Assembly (NCBI GenBank): GCA_025506515.1
Contig: CM046443.1
Coordinates: forward strand, 27,475,551 to 27,539,550
DNA: 64,000 nt
Direction: 5' to 3'
Origin: Flaveria trinervia
Lineage: Eukaryota > Streptophyta > Magnoliopsida > Asterales > Asteraceae
The notes under the pieces were generated by a model. That model saw only the letters and a program-made list of their open reading frames with translations. It ran no database searches and was not told the origin of the DNA. The position numbers were made by a program, and so were the translations under genes. Positions 23,401-34,650 of the stretch are shown here, one piece after another. Position 1 is the first letter of the stretch. Every line of letters begins with the position of its first letter.

Positions 23401-23850
23401 GAACAGTGGTCCATGCGCCCAGAGGTGGCTCATGCGCCCAAACAGTTGTCCATGCGCCCAGCATGAGAGGCCAGACGCCTAAGTGTTGGCCATGCGCCCA
23501 AGGGTGGGTCATGCGCCTAAATAGTGGCCCATGCACCCAGCATGTTGGCCATGCGTCTAAGTGTTGGCCATGTGCCCAAGGGTGGGTCATGCGCCTAAAC
23601 AGTGGCCCATGCGTCTAAGTGTTGGCCATGCGGCCAAGTGTTGGCCATGCGGCCAAGTGTTGGCCATGCGCCTAAATAGTGCCCATGCGCCCAAAGTGAT
23701 TGAAACGACTAAGTGTTGAGGCGCCTAAACAGGTGCCATGCGCTTGCATAGTGCCCATGCGCCTGAAAGTTGCCCATGTGCCTAAGTGTTCCCCATGCGC
23801 CTGCATAGTGTCCATGTGCCTGCCTAGTGCCCATGCGCCTAAGGACTTAG
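23401..23850 (+). repeat. CATGCGCC motif array in D
   Basis: About twenty-five copies of CATGCGCC(C/T) with drifting linkers (AAGTGTTGG, AAACAGTGGC, GCATAGTG). It is homologous in position and sequence to 1378-1782 in B, with different copy number. Confidence 0.85.
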
Positions 23851-24204
23851 AATATTTTCTGATTTTCAGGGAAAAGTGTAATGTAGGCTTTGACTTGGGA
23901 GATTCTCGGGGGCTATGTAAGTTGACTTTTTGAAGTCATTTATGTTATGATGTATGATGTGATTTATGATTGTATGATGTGTTTATGTTCCTTATTATGA
24001 TGTATGATTATCTTTCTTGTGGCTTTACGTGTGATGTTATGAATAAATGAAGTATTATATAACGTAAAGTGAAAGATAAAGGAAAGAGGAACATGAAGTA
24101 AGAATGCATGCATTAATGAGTAAGGAAAGTAGAGATAGTCTTGTAAGCATGGCATGTACATCGGGGTCTTTTTTTGTGATTGACCATTTGCATAGAACTA
24201 TAGC

Positions 24205-24735
24205 TTCATACCTTAGGTACTGTGACCACGAGGTGCGATGCACCGTTATAGAAGGTCTATGATAGGCCTAGGTACAGAACCACGAAAAGAAGGGTATTGC
24301 ATAGTAAACCTACATTCATACCTTAGGTACTGTGACCACGAGGGTGATGCACCGTTATAGAAGGACTATGATATGCCTAGGTCCAAATCCACGAACAGAA
24401 AGGTATTCCATAGTAAACCTACATTCATACCTTAGGTACTGTGACCACGAGGTGTGATGCACCGTTATAGAAGGTCTATGATAGGCCTAGGTCCAGAACC
24501 ACGAACAGAATGGTATTGCATAGCAAACCTACATTCATACCTTAGGTACTGTGACCACGAGGTGCGATGCACCGTTATAGAAGGCTATGAGAGCCTAGGT
24601 CCAGAACCACGAACAGAAAAGTATTGCATAGTAAACCTAAATCTTACCCTAGGTACTGTGACCATGAGGTGCGATGCACCGTTATAGAAAGTCTATGATA
24701 GGCCTAGGTCCAGTACCATGAACAGAAGGGAAGAG
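24205..24735 (+). repeat. 110-bp minisatellite in D, five copies
   Basis: CCTTAGGTACTGTGACCACG starts a unit at about 24211, 24321, 24430 and 24540, and a variant starts at about 24647. Each unit continues through GTGCGATGCACCGTTATAG and TAGGCCTAGGTCCAGAACC. The period is 107-110 bases. This is the same LTR position as the 61-bp array in F and the 124-bp pair in K. Confidence 0.88.
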
Positions 24736-25767
24736 TTTATGGTTGTCAGAGAGGAAAGTAAAGCATGAAAGATTAAAGAAGATAATGATGTAAAGAACGA
24801 ACGTATGAATGAACATTAATGAATTATCGTATTAATGTACAGAACAGGATCCTTGTCATGCGACCTCAGTAATCGTGGCTGAGTGCCACGAAGATGGTAA
24901 AGTCTGACCGGATCTAGAAAGAGAAGTGAACGATAATGTAATACGTTGTATGAGCGAGGTTAATGAACGTAATGACGAAGATAATAATGATATTATCTGT
25001 ATGTACGTATGATGCATGATCACGAACGGTTGTAAAGTATAGTATGTTTTGAATAAAGTAAAGAATGGTTTTAACACAGAAAAGTATGTTTTATTATAAA
25101 ACTAGAACTCACTCAGTGTCGCTGACTTTTGTATGCATGATAGTTGGCAGGTATTTGTTGATGCTGAGGAGTTGCAAGCATGGATGCATAAGCTACTGGG
25201 AGCATTTGGAGGCTGGCATCCGTTATTTTATATGTATTGTATTTTGAGATGAAAACAAATGTTGTAAATGACATGTTTTAGTTATTAATGAATATTTTAA
25301 ATTCCGCTGCAAAATATACGTACGTTTAAAATGTTTTAAGTGCAATGAATGACCAACTGTGAGGTGCCTGAGAACGGGGCCTTACAGTCAAGGTTTGATT
25401 CTACATCTGTCTTACATCCCTAGTTACTTTGTTCACTAATTTATAACATGAATTGCCATCTTTAATATGCTTATGTATTGAAAATTATGGAAATCTCACC
25501 AACTTTCAAAGTTGACCCTTTATTTTTAACATGTTTTAGGTTTTATACTTGAAGATCTCTTCGTGCTCATATAGGACTTGGACTTAGTTAATTGAAAGTC
25601 TTATGTTGTTGTGTATATCTTGTTTGTGTTGTATCTATTTAATTGTCTTGCAATGTTCAATAAAAATGATATTTAATATTATTACAACTTATTTAGTTCC
25701 ATTTGCTATGAACAATCGTTTCACATTCGTCCGCCTCGATGATTCCGTCGTCGGTCGGGGTGTGACA

Positions 25768-25772
25768 TTATA
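25768..25772. repeat. Target-site duplication of E, right copy (TTATA)
   Basis: Matches 18587-18591. The same junction (GTGTGACA followed by TTATA) recurs at 26389/26390 because of the tandem duplication. Confidence 0.85.
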
Positions 25773-26031
25773 TGAGATACATTATGTGTTGACAATCATT
25801 AACTATTACTAGCCTGGTGACGTCTTAGATCTTTGAGCCTGACAATCCTATTTGGTGCTAAAGCCGATGTATTGCCGGCTCCTGATGACGTATGACTTGT
25901 TCATCATGGGAACCAAATACACTTAGCCAATCATATATATCCTTGTAATCAAGTCGAGGTTTGATTGTACCTATATGTGTTCTATAAACTTCCATAATTC
26001 ATAACCATTGACATGAATTGCTACTTGTAAA

Positions 26032-26034
<3 letters not shown>

Positions 26035-26093
<59 letters not shown>

Positions 26094-26095
26094 AT
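26035..26095. repeat. (TA)n microsatellite, copy 1
   Basis: About 60 bases of TA dinucleotides. The matching run in the second duplicate is at 26657-26717, with an interruption at another place. Confidence 0.9.
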
Positions 26096-26389
26096 GCATG
26101 TGTTTAACCCATGGAAACTCACCAACTTTCAAAGTTGACCCTTTATTTTTAACATGTTTTAGGTTTGATACTTGAAGATCTCTTCGTGCTCATATAGGAC
26201 TGGACTTAGTTAATTGAAAGTCTTATGTTGTTGTGTATATCTTGTTTGTGTTGTATCTATTTAATTGTCTTGCAATGTTCAATAAAAATGATATTTAATA
26301 TTATTACAACTTATTTAGTTCCATTTGCTATGAACAATCGTTTCACATTCGTCCGCCTCGATGATTCCGTCGTCGGTCGGGGTGTGACA

Positions 26390-26659
26390 TTATATGAGAT
26401 ACATTATGTGTTGACAATCATTAACTATTACTAGCCTGGTGACGTCTTAGATCTTTGAGCCTGACAATCCTATTTGGTGCTAAAGCCGATGTATTGCCGG
26501 CTCCTGATGACGTATGACTTGTTCATCATGGGAACCAAATACACTTAGCCAATCATATATATCCTTGTAATCAAGTCGAGGTTTGATTGTACCTATATGT
26601 GTTCTATAAACTTCCATAATTCATAACCATTGACATGAATTGCTACTTGTAAACTTATA

Positions 26660-26720
<61 letters not shown>

Positions 26721-27009
26721 TGTGTTTAACCCATGGAAACTCACCAACTTTCAAAGTTGACCCTTTATTTTTACATGTTTCAGGGTTACTACTTGAAGAT
26801 CTATTCGTACTCATATAGGATTTGGACTTAGTTAATTGAAAGTCTTATGTTATTAGTTATATCTTGTTGTGTTGTAATTACTTAATTGACTTGTATTGTT
26901 CAATGAATAATTGTATTTAATATTATTTCAACTTATTAGTTCCATGTGTTATGAACATCGTTTCATATCCGTCCGTCCCGATGATTACGCCGTCGGTCGG
27001 GGTGTGACA
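26390..27009 (+). repeat. 622-bp tandem duplication, second copy and G LTR end
   Basis: Starts identically to 25768 and stays nearly identical until the TA microsatellite. After about 26750 it diverges (for example TTTCAGGGTTACTACTTG, GATTACGCCGTCGG), because this part is the original G terminus, not the E terminus. That locates the exchange in the shared GAAACTCACCAACTTTCAAAG block. Confidence 0.85.
26657..26717. repeat. (TA)n microsatellite, copy 2
   Basis: TA run in the second copy of the 622-bp duplication. Confidence 0.9.
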
Positions 27010-29229
27010 AAATGATTCTAGTAACCTAGAATTGTCACTCGTCATTCAAAAATCCTAAATACATATAGTGAATTCATAACCTTCATAACTAACTTACTAT
27101 AGGAGTGCTTCTTATTCAACCACATACTTTTAGTTCAACTTAAATCGATGATAACCATCATCGAACCACGTTTTAAGGAATCAAATAACTAAGAAATATT
27201 GAGTTTAAATATTAGTTACATAAGAAAATAATCAAACCTTGCATTAATATTTCCACCAACATCAAATGACAAAATAAAGAAATAATATAGACTAATGTGG
27301 ATACTTAAGGGTTGCTCGATGGGGACTGTTAGACTAGCATCAAAGACCTCTTTTAAACCCCTTGGTTACACCCTAATTACCCTTGAACTCAACTTAAATG
27401 AACCTTGACCACCAACTCTTCCATACTAGTCAAATAATGTTGAAACCAAGTACATAAATAAGATGTGATGCTGCTGCCTAGTATGTGATTATTTGTTGCT
27501 GAAACAACCTTAAAACTCTTTAATTACAATCTAGTTACCAAGAACTAAGCTTTAACTTGTGGTTTGAAAAACCTTAACATTATGCCTTCAATCCCTAGTC
27601 AAAGATGACTAAAACTAAGTACAAATGGGACTGACCTGCTGCTTCCCTTGGCTTGAGAGCTGCAGCTACAGCTGCCTAGAAAGGTCTTGACCATCACATA
27701 TCTTTCTTGTTCAAAGATGACTAGCATCTAATGATGAAATCCTTTCCCAAGTTTCCTATATAATTTTTATACTACCAGAAGCCTTCCCACACCAAAAGTC
27801 CGTTCCAACATATTCTAAAATAGCCTAAGAAGCCCCTAGTTGTTTTTTTGTTGTGATCGAGAGAAGAAGATCGAGAACATGGTTTCGGAGCTCTACCGCT
27901 CATTTCTTCTTACATTTGCTTCTATCACCTGGTATGATCTTACGAAAACTCAAACTAAACCTATCACATGTTATAAAACTCATTGATAAGATCCCTAGCA
28001 TTCCAAAAACTAAATCTTAGAACCAACAAATATACATACAAAAAGCGGATTTTCTAGTTATACTTATAAATTGAAAAATGAAATAGATGCATTTCAAACT
28101 TAGTTTTAGGGAACAAGTATATTACTCATGGCTTAGGTAAACACCTCGAACACATGGAAACAAGGCTGAGAACTCGACATGGACAGTAACCTGATTGAAT
28201 AGTAGACCAGACTTTGAGAGGCTGTATCTTGGTTAAAACTTAACCAAATGATGTGTTTCTTGAGCCTAGAGTTATTTTCAAGAAGTTAGCTTTCAAAACC
28301 AATTGCTCTCATGATATTCTATGGAGATTTGACCTCCCAAAATGTCAAAGAAATTAAAGTGTCAAAGTATCTTTTCTGACAATGTTTGGACAGACTTTGC
28401 AAGGCCATGAGCTTTTCAATACTTAACCAACAAACGTGATTTTAGTGTCAAAAGTTAGCTTAATGTATTATCTTTCGAAAGCATATAAGCATTCATGTTA
28501 ATAATTATATTTGGACCCCCCCCCCCCCCCCAACGACCATGATATGGTCAGCTGTCCAATATATGCTACAGTGAACATAGTAGGGAAAAATGAATTTTAA
28601 AGGGTTGTATGGTAGGGTTAGAGCCTATTTTTCATATGTACATTTACTTAGGAGTTGTAGTTGGTCATTATCTAGTTCTTGTGATCTATTTAGATTTCTT
28701 AATTCATGTTACAAGTAGACACGTAGCAATTGAATCTATTGGTAATAACCTAGATTCTCGTTGATAAAAACCTCTCAATATCATAAGTCATAACATACAT
28801 ACATTGATAATACTAGTCCAACCAATCTCTAATGTACCATATTACCCGAAAACTTTTACACATGAACTTAATGATTTATCTAAAACAATTTGCACGTTGA
28901 CTTACCAAACTTATTGACGAACCATACGTGTGTGTATATGTGTGTGTAGGAAGCAAACTTGTTTAGCATCATCACACTCCAAAGTAAGGAATCCTAAATC
29001 ATTCAACTACAATAGTAAGTTCTCTTAGTCCCTTTTCCATTTATAATTTCTTCTGGGGGAGAAATATGCTTACAACAACAACATTGGAATCATTGCTTTA
29101 TATGTTATGTTTATTATTTGTTACTGGTTACTATTATGACAATTGTTTATCGAGTATCAAATTCTACAAGCTCATCAACTTTTAGTTGACCTATTTTTAG
29201 CGTGTTATTCAGGTAACAACTATGTGTGA
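27010..29229 (+). repeat. Element H: decayed gypsy LTR-like region
   Basis: No gene is visible. The right end looks like an old LTR of the C/E/G lineage. It has a block near 29000-29060 resembling the AGTGAGTTTTTCATG region of E and G, then ATCAACTTTTAGTTGACC (about 29175-29195), equivalent to the AACTTTCAAAGTTGACC block. It ends GTGTGACA at 29229, followed by a degraded PBS. The left end is undefined. A C homopolymer lies at 28517-28533. The stretch 27010-28950 is otherwise unassigned AT-rich sequence. Confidence 0.45.
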
Positions 29230-29243
29230 CAGATTTGGAATTA
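29230..29243 (+). promoter_or_regulatory. Degenerate primer binding site of element H
   Basis: GATTTGGAATTAG follows GTGTGACA, where C (in its own orientation) reads GATTGGTATCAGAGC after GTGTGACA. The match is partial. The position, 380 bases before a gag start, makes it plausible. Confidence 0.4.
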
Positions 29244-29610
29244 GTCTTTTGCACCTCTAAGCTACAATGGAAGATTGCATAATATAGAATTATGATTTAA
29301 GTCCATGCGTGTAATATTTATTTTATAACCAAAGACAATGATGTAGAACTATATCAGTTGAATGCATTACGTTTAGTATTTCTTGTTACCATGCATCAAA
29401 AGATACAAATTCATAATCTGAGTCATGGTTGTAAAGAACTAAGGTGCCTTAGATAGTTCCCTAGACTATAATCCTAAGCTCGACAATTAAGTGCCTTAGC
29501 ATATAAGATTGAATGATGAACATAGTATCTATGTATTTCTAGTTATGAAAGGATTCTTTCTAATATAATAAAATCATTTTATGCTGTACCATAATTTACA
29601 TGAATTAGAA

Positions 29611-30306
29611 ATGCCACCTAGACAAAAAACCAAACCAAACTTAGCCAAAACACTCACTCAACAACTAGCTAATGCAATGCCAACTATAATCGCTCAAGTA
29701 AGCCACACATCCTGAATACCGACAGTGGTAATAAAGGAAATGGAAATGGAAATCACAAGACAGTAGAAATGGGAATGGAAGCAACACCAATGGTGGGCAT
29801 GGCGGAAATGAATCGGCAATGGTAAACTCATGAAGACACCACCAATGAAGGTACAAGAAATAAGGTTGCTCGTATAAGGCCTTTATGTCATGCAAGACAA
29901 AGGAATTTAATAGCAATGAAGGTGCAATCGGGGTTTTGCACTGGATAGGGAAAATGGAAGTCGTACTTAATATTAGTGACACAAAGATGATTACAAGGTT
30001 TGCTATGCAGTGTGTTCTTTCAAGGCAAGGCCTTGACCGAGTGGAACACGCAAGTCAAAGCCTAAGAAAGAGAGAATGCTAACAGATTTCTTAAGATGAG
30101 TTGAAGGCATTACTCCTCAGGGTAAATTACCACAAATATGAAATGTAGAAAGTAGAGTCTGAACTATTAAACTTAAGCATGTAGGGAGCTACGCATGCAA
30201 ACTACACCAATCGGTTTCATGAGTTAGCCCGATCGGTTCCTCATTTGGTCATCCCAGAATCTAAGATGGTTGATCGTTACATTTGGGGATTAGTACCTGA
30301 ACGGAT
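29611..30306 (+). pseudogene. Element H gag fragment (broken)
   Basis: This is the remnant of a gypsy Gag in plus orientation. The ATG at 29611 gives MPPRQKTKPNLAKTLTQQLA, then NAMPTIIAQVS, which matches the MPPRR...QLAALIPTI start of element A. Further on come YKAFMSCKTKEFNSNEG and LHWIGKMEVVLNIS (equivalent to ACKPREFDGKGG and RWLEKMEAVIDIS in A). Near 30205-30300 it reads NYTNRFHELARSVPHLVIPE, then a DRYIWGLVPE end. Stops and frameshifts are frequent. Coding similarity stops at about 30306, so zinc knuckles and pol are missing. This is the oldest recognisable gypsy copy here. Confidence 0.82.
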
Positions 30307-30647
30307 ATTCAAATTCTAGAAAAATATGCATTTTTTAATAATATTTATAAAAATATAATATTGTTTATCACAAAAGTTTTCGGATATCCAAGATGTTTAT
30401 AAAAATATCCGAAATACCCAAAAAATCCAAACTTTCCAATTAAATTTTATCAGTTAATAATTTTTATAAAATTATTTTGGATAATTCAAATATCCGAATA
30501 TTTGAAATTTCTCAAAAACACTATTCGAATCCGAAATTTTATATTACGGATTCTGATTTTTGGATATTTTAGATTTAGTTTCGGATACCGATATTTTTGA
30601 ACACCCTAAACCCATTAGTTTTGTTTAATAATTATCTTTTGTTGTAA
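30307..30647. repeat. AT-rich sequence with repeated GGATAT/ATATCC motifs
   Basis: No coding content. Many short palindrome-like words (GGATATCC, TATCCGAA, TTCGGAT) occur on both strands, which suggests a short dispersed repeat or a foldback remnant. I cannot assign it to a family. Confidence 0.4.
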
Positions 30648-32903
30648 TCTATACTGCTATATAATATATTTTAGGACAAGATAATAATTTACTCAAATTG
30701 TAAGACGTCTAATATAATATTTTAAGCTAGAATACAAGTGTCCTATGCAATAGTTTCATTTTTACCAATATTTAATAAACTCTTTTAATTAATGCATTAT
30801 TTAATACATATTATTAATAATATTATATTATTTAATTCAATACATTAAATATTATATTATTTGTAATACTTAAAAATAACATTTAAATTTATCACATACT
30901 ATTTAAATAATTAAGTTTACAACTAATAGTTATATTTTCTAGGAGTATTTTGGGTAGTCGATAACTTAGTATTTATAACTAAATTTGTTACTAAATGATA
31001 TATTATTTAATTTATCTAAAAAATATAATAATAATATAATAATATCAATAGTAATGATTATTTTTATTAAAAGATTAACAACAAGAACAATATTGTATTG
31101 AAATTTAAAATTGTGTTTTTGTCATGTTATTATATCTATAACAATCTATTAATAACATATTATTAATCATGATACAATTTTATACATTTTATGATAGTTA
31201 TATTCAAATACTTTTAACGTATTGTTGGCTGTCGAATCCAGCAAATAAATAATAAAAATGTGAACCTACAGTGCACACAATAAGAATAGTATGAGCAGAA
31301 GTGGGGTTCGTGTCCCCAGGAATACGTATCAATTATTTTATACAAAAAATATTTTAGCATAGTTACTTTGATTGATTATGGACTAAGAAAGATGAGGGTT
31401 TTAATTAAAAACTAAAACTAAAAGTAAATTGCAAAAGGTAGAAAATTTCTAGTGAGGTGTCAAAACTGTAAAGAAAATTTCACACGACCATATTAAGGTT
31501 CTGCTAGAAAAACAAAAATTAATATTTTTTGTATTTTTTTACTATGAAAAAGTGATTACTAAAAATGTTAATTAAATGGTGAAGTAAATTCAAATATAAA
31601 AACTAATTCCAACACTAAGGTAATTTCTTGATTTGATTGGCTTATAATCATTAACGATACGGTGCAATGACAATTTTCAATTAATGATTTGTATCGATAC
31701 TAGACATCATGCCATTCGGATGTCCACTCTATCTAGTGTCCAATCAATTGCAGTTTGTTGATTAGAGTCAACCCGCTACTCTAAGCTCACGTCGTTCGGA
31801 TCTTGGCGTGCGGGTTGCAATGATAGAAGTATTGATTATAATTAAACACCCACGTCGTTCGGTATGCTTAACTAGATTGTGTGATTCTATACAAAAATAA
31901 ATTCATAGACAAACTCAAACCGTTAATTTTTCCTTATATTAAAAATCAAAACTTGATTAGGGTTTTAAATCTTGAAGAACTTTATTAAAGAAATTAATAA
32001 AGTGACCAATTTTATTAACAATCTAATATATGTAGGATTAGATCTAGATTTAAGATCTAGAATCAAACAACAAACCATCAAAATAAAAACATCTCATAAT
32101 TGTTTCACATGAGTTCAAACCAAAATCATAAAAATTAAACCTTAATGTTAGAATCAAAAGTGCTCTAGCCGGACATGGTGCTTAGGTTAATGAAAACAAA
32201 AAAATAAAAACTTATGAAAACCCAAAAACAAACAATAGCCTCAATGTCTTCTTAATTATCCAGAACATTAATTCTCCACTAGTGCTCTCCTTGTTGACTT
32301 CTTAATCTCCACAAAAAAAAATCAGCCTCCAAGAGGATTCTTTGATCAATTCTTTTGCAACCTCCAAAATTCCTCCTCCAACTTAATATTCCAGCCCTAT
32401 TTATCATTCCCCTCTTAACAAACTTTCTTTTTTCTCAAGGGTTTTAAATCTGGATTCTTTTATGAGTCATTAAAAGTTTTTAAACTTAATTATATTTTCT
32501 TTCAAGCTTTTCTCTTTTTTTCTATCCATTTAATTACACTTCACAAACAAAAAATATACAAAGTAGATTTCATCTTACAAAACTACTATTTTATAAAATA
32601 ACTAAAAAAATACATGCAACTAATGCAAAATATATGCTGAAATATACTCTAAAATTACTATAATTTATGACTAAAGATATAACTAAACTATTTGTTTTAC
32701 TTGATATCCACGACTTATTAAATATCATATGTTCTATAATAGTATCATGATGATATAATAACGAATCACTGAATCATGTATAGATATCCATGAGAATTTG
32801 AGCGCTTATATCATTGAACTTACTAAAATCATGATAATCTCAAAAACTATCATTGCTATGTTCACATATACATTAAAAATCAAATCGCGGCGAAGCGCAT
32901 GTG
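30648..32903 (+). mobile_element. Helitron-like fragment 1 with a foreign insert
   Basis: It begins TCTATACTGCTATATAATA after an A, a typical plant Helitron 5' end. The next 300 AT-rich bases (TAATAAACTCTTTTAATTAA, TGCATTATTTAATAC) resemble 33040-33150 in fragment 2. The right side has GCGGCGAAGCGC at 32888-32898, a GC hairpin of the kind found near Helitron 3' ends, but no clean CTRR end. The stretch 31222-32880 is a different sequence, with GTGGGGTTCGTGTCCCC near 31300 and three CGTTCGG motifs, possibly an LTR-type insertion of unknown family. No Rep/helicase ORF is present. Confidence 0.35.
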
Positions 32904-33840
32904 TCCAATATACTACTATATAAAGCAAAACCTTATAATACAAATTACAAATATAATTGTACAAAAAAATTAAGACACCTAATACAACTTTTTAAGTATT
33001 AGTAGAAGTGTTTAAAGCAATCATTCTTATTTTACCTGTTATTAATAAACTTTTTATAATTAATACATTATTTAATATCGTAAGATTATCTAATCCACTA
33101 CATGAAATATTATATAATTTTTAATATTTAAAATTAACATATAAATTTATAAATAAGTATTACCTTATTTGAATATTTAAGTAAATACTATTATAATAAA
33201 AATAATATAATAATAATAATAACACGACGCCACCAACAACGACGCCGCCGCCGCCGCCGCCGCCGACAAGTATTATTCTATTTGAATACTTAACTATATA
33301 AATACTAACTACTTTTATAATAATGATGATAATCTATATAATTATTATTTATTACTATCTATAAAGCATCTCTTTAACATAAGATTGTAATTTTGCAATA
33401 ATTTTAATATAACGATTGTAAGCTTTAATCTTTAATATTATAAGAAATATTTCTATTATACTCTCATTCTGTTTCAAAGAAATGTATCATATGGTTTTCC
33501 ATTATATATCTATATTTAATATTTAATATCATAACAAATCATTTCATTGTTGTATCAAAGCAATTCAACTTATAATATGTCGAATTTGAATTTTCTTGAA
33601 AATATTCATTAAAATTTAATAATGTTCAAAACTTATGTTTACTTAAAACTTGAGTCATTCAACTATTCTTGTTAATGCTAATTAGTTTGTTATAATATAT
33701 TAGCTCTAACATATAATAATAATCATAAGTCGTATAAAAGATTTAAACCATAAAACAAAACAATTGATAAATTAAGTGAATATAACAAATATATACTTGT
33801 AAATTGTATACTTTGCTACAACACGAGGGTTACATACTAG
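32904..33840 (+). mobile_element. Helitron-like fragment 2 (non-autonomous)
   Basis: The candidate starts TC at 32904, with TACTACTATATAAAGC just inside. It ends ACACGAGGGTTACATACTAG, a CTAG end followed by T, with an imperfect GC-containing segment just upstream. This fits the known TC...CTRR form and insertion between A and T, but the 3' hairpin is weak. The interior is AT-rich, about 0.94 kb, and has no ORF, so it would be non-autonomous. A GCC trinucleotide run lies at 33229-33267. Confidence 0.42.
33229..33267. repeat. GCC/GAC-rich trinucleotide run
   Basis: ACGCCACCAACAACGACGCC followed by (GCC)n, an abrupt GC-rich island in AT-rich sequence. It looks like a microsatellite. Confidence 0.8.
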
Positions 33841-34650
33841 TCTTTTTATATAAAGAGATCAATTTGTATTTATACAATACTCATATAATGTTATTCATCA
33901 GTATTGTTTTGATTCTCTTATGATATCAGATTTAGATATCTAACCACATATAACCAACCTACTTTTCTATTTGATGCCTACAATGGTAGACTTGCATCTC
34001 ACCACACCTTCTCAAACTACCACCTTTCAATAACGTAGATCTCAAGCATCACCATTCTTGTCTTTGTACAATTAAACAATATAAATTATCTCCAAGTAAA
34101 TATCAAACGGTAACCATCTTCAAAACAATATGACTTTTGAAATACATCAAATCTACTCCAACATATGAAGACTAGATTGTGTTGAAGAGTACGTATTTGT
34201 ACGACCGTTGAATGGGGTCAATGCAATAGTTTCACAATGAGGAGAGACTTATAACACTTAACATATCAAATAGGAAACTACTTAGGATGAAACTATGAAC
34301 ACAAGTAACAAGAACAATAAACAAAAACACTCATATATGGTTTTCAAAAATGATGTATATTGTACTAAAGTTCTTAAAAATATTAAAAAACTTATCTAAA
34401 AATACAAGTACTTGATATACTTTATACTACATCCATCAGCCAACAATACTTTGAAGGTCAGCCAGAACACTAATCTAGACAACAAGATCAATGTAAAGTC
34501 AAAAGACAAATTGTTTTTTGACTAATGACTATGACATACCATAGCTCACATCCTTATCTATTACAAATATAATAAAAGTACATGAATAGAAACTTACAGA
34601 CAAAAGACCTTAATCTATATTTTGACAAAAGTAAGGAACTTTTCACCAAC
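33841..34650 (+). repeat. Possible copia LTR end, PBS-like site and leader; otherwise empty
   Basis: TTTTTATATAAAGAG at about 33842-33857 looks like an LTR TATA box. Around 33921, TGATATCAGATT resembles a decayed TGGTATCAGAGC primer site. The spacing resembles a copia 5' LTR end into which Helitron-like fragment 2 inserted just before the TATA box. The remaining 700 bases show no recognisable coding. Confidence 0.33.

Larger units (their letters stand above)
22688..25386 (+). mobile_element. Element D: solo LTR of the B family, plus strand, expanded
   Basis: Starts TGTAACACCCC at 22688 and ends ACGGGGCCTTACA at 25386. The flanks are ATCAA (22683-22687) and GTCAA (25387-25391), a 5-bp duplication with one mismatch. 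Length 2699 bp, longer than F (2189) because of a TATG microsatellite (23193-23262) and a 110-bp minisatellite (24205-24735). The GA-rich leader-like stretch is at 22862-22925 and the donor-like AAGGTGAGT at about 23079. It is inserted in solo LTR E, in the opposite direction to F. Confidence 0.88.
18592..25767 (+). mobile_element. Element E: solo LTR of the C family, with solo LTRs F and D nested inside
   Basis: Starts TGTAACATCTG at 18592 and ends GGGGTGTGACA at 25767. The flanking 5-bp duplication TTATA (18587-18591 and 25768-25772) is perfect. Removing F, D and their duplications leaves about 2.28 kb, a normal LTR length for this family, and no internal region, so it is a solo LTR left by LTR-LTR recombination. 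It is inserted in G, an LTR of the same family. Confidence 0.88.
25768..26389 (+). repeat. 622-bp tandem duplication at the E/G junction, first copy
   Basis: The unit runs from the TTATATGAGATACATT start to GGGGTGTGACA. The part of this copy at about 26118-26389 repeats the E terminus (25497-25767), and its start is repeated at 26390. Both E-terminal segments contain the same 69-codon open stretch (25603-25812 and 26225-26434) with identical translation, and that stretch crosses the E/G junction. So the junction itself was duplicated after E inserted. Confidence 0.87.
17524..27009 (+). mobile_element. Element G: C-family LTR, plus strand, containing E, F and D
   Basis: This composite LTR ends CGGTCGGGGTGTGACA at 27009, the terminus of the C/E family. 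Its own sequence is 17524-18591 (AT-rich left part), then 25768-27009 after solo LTR E. Joining these gives a continuous C-family LTR. The left start is not resolved: 17524 abuts C, so either C is inserted in G or G is truncated there. There is no PBS after 27009, so G is a 3' LTR or a solo LTR. Its right part carries a 622-bp tandem duplication. Confidence 0.7.

Noticed and set aside
26593..26814. Minus-strand 73-codon frame with an (IY)n run
   Set aside because: It is a translation of the TA microsatellite.
29665..29982. A 105-codon minus-strand frame
   Set aside because: It is antisense to the H gag fragment, whose plus-strand reading matches gypsy Gag.
31222..32880. A complete additional LTR element within Helitron-like fragment 1
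   Set aside because: Only a TG start and some motifs (GTGGGGTTCGTGTCCCC, CGTTCGG repeats) are visible. No second LTR, PBS, PPT or coding domain could be found.
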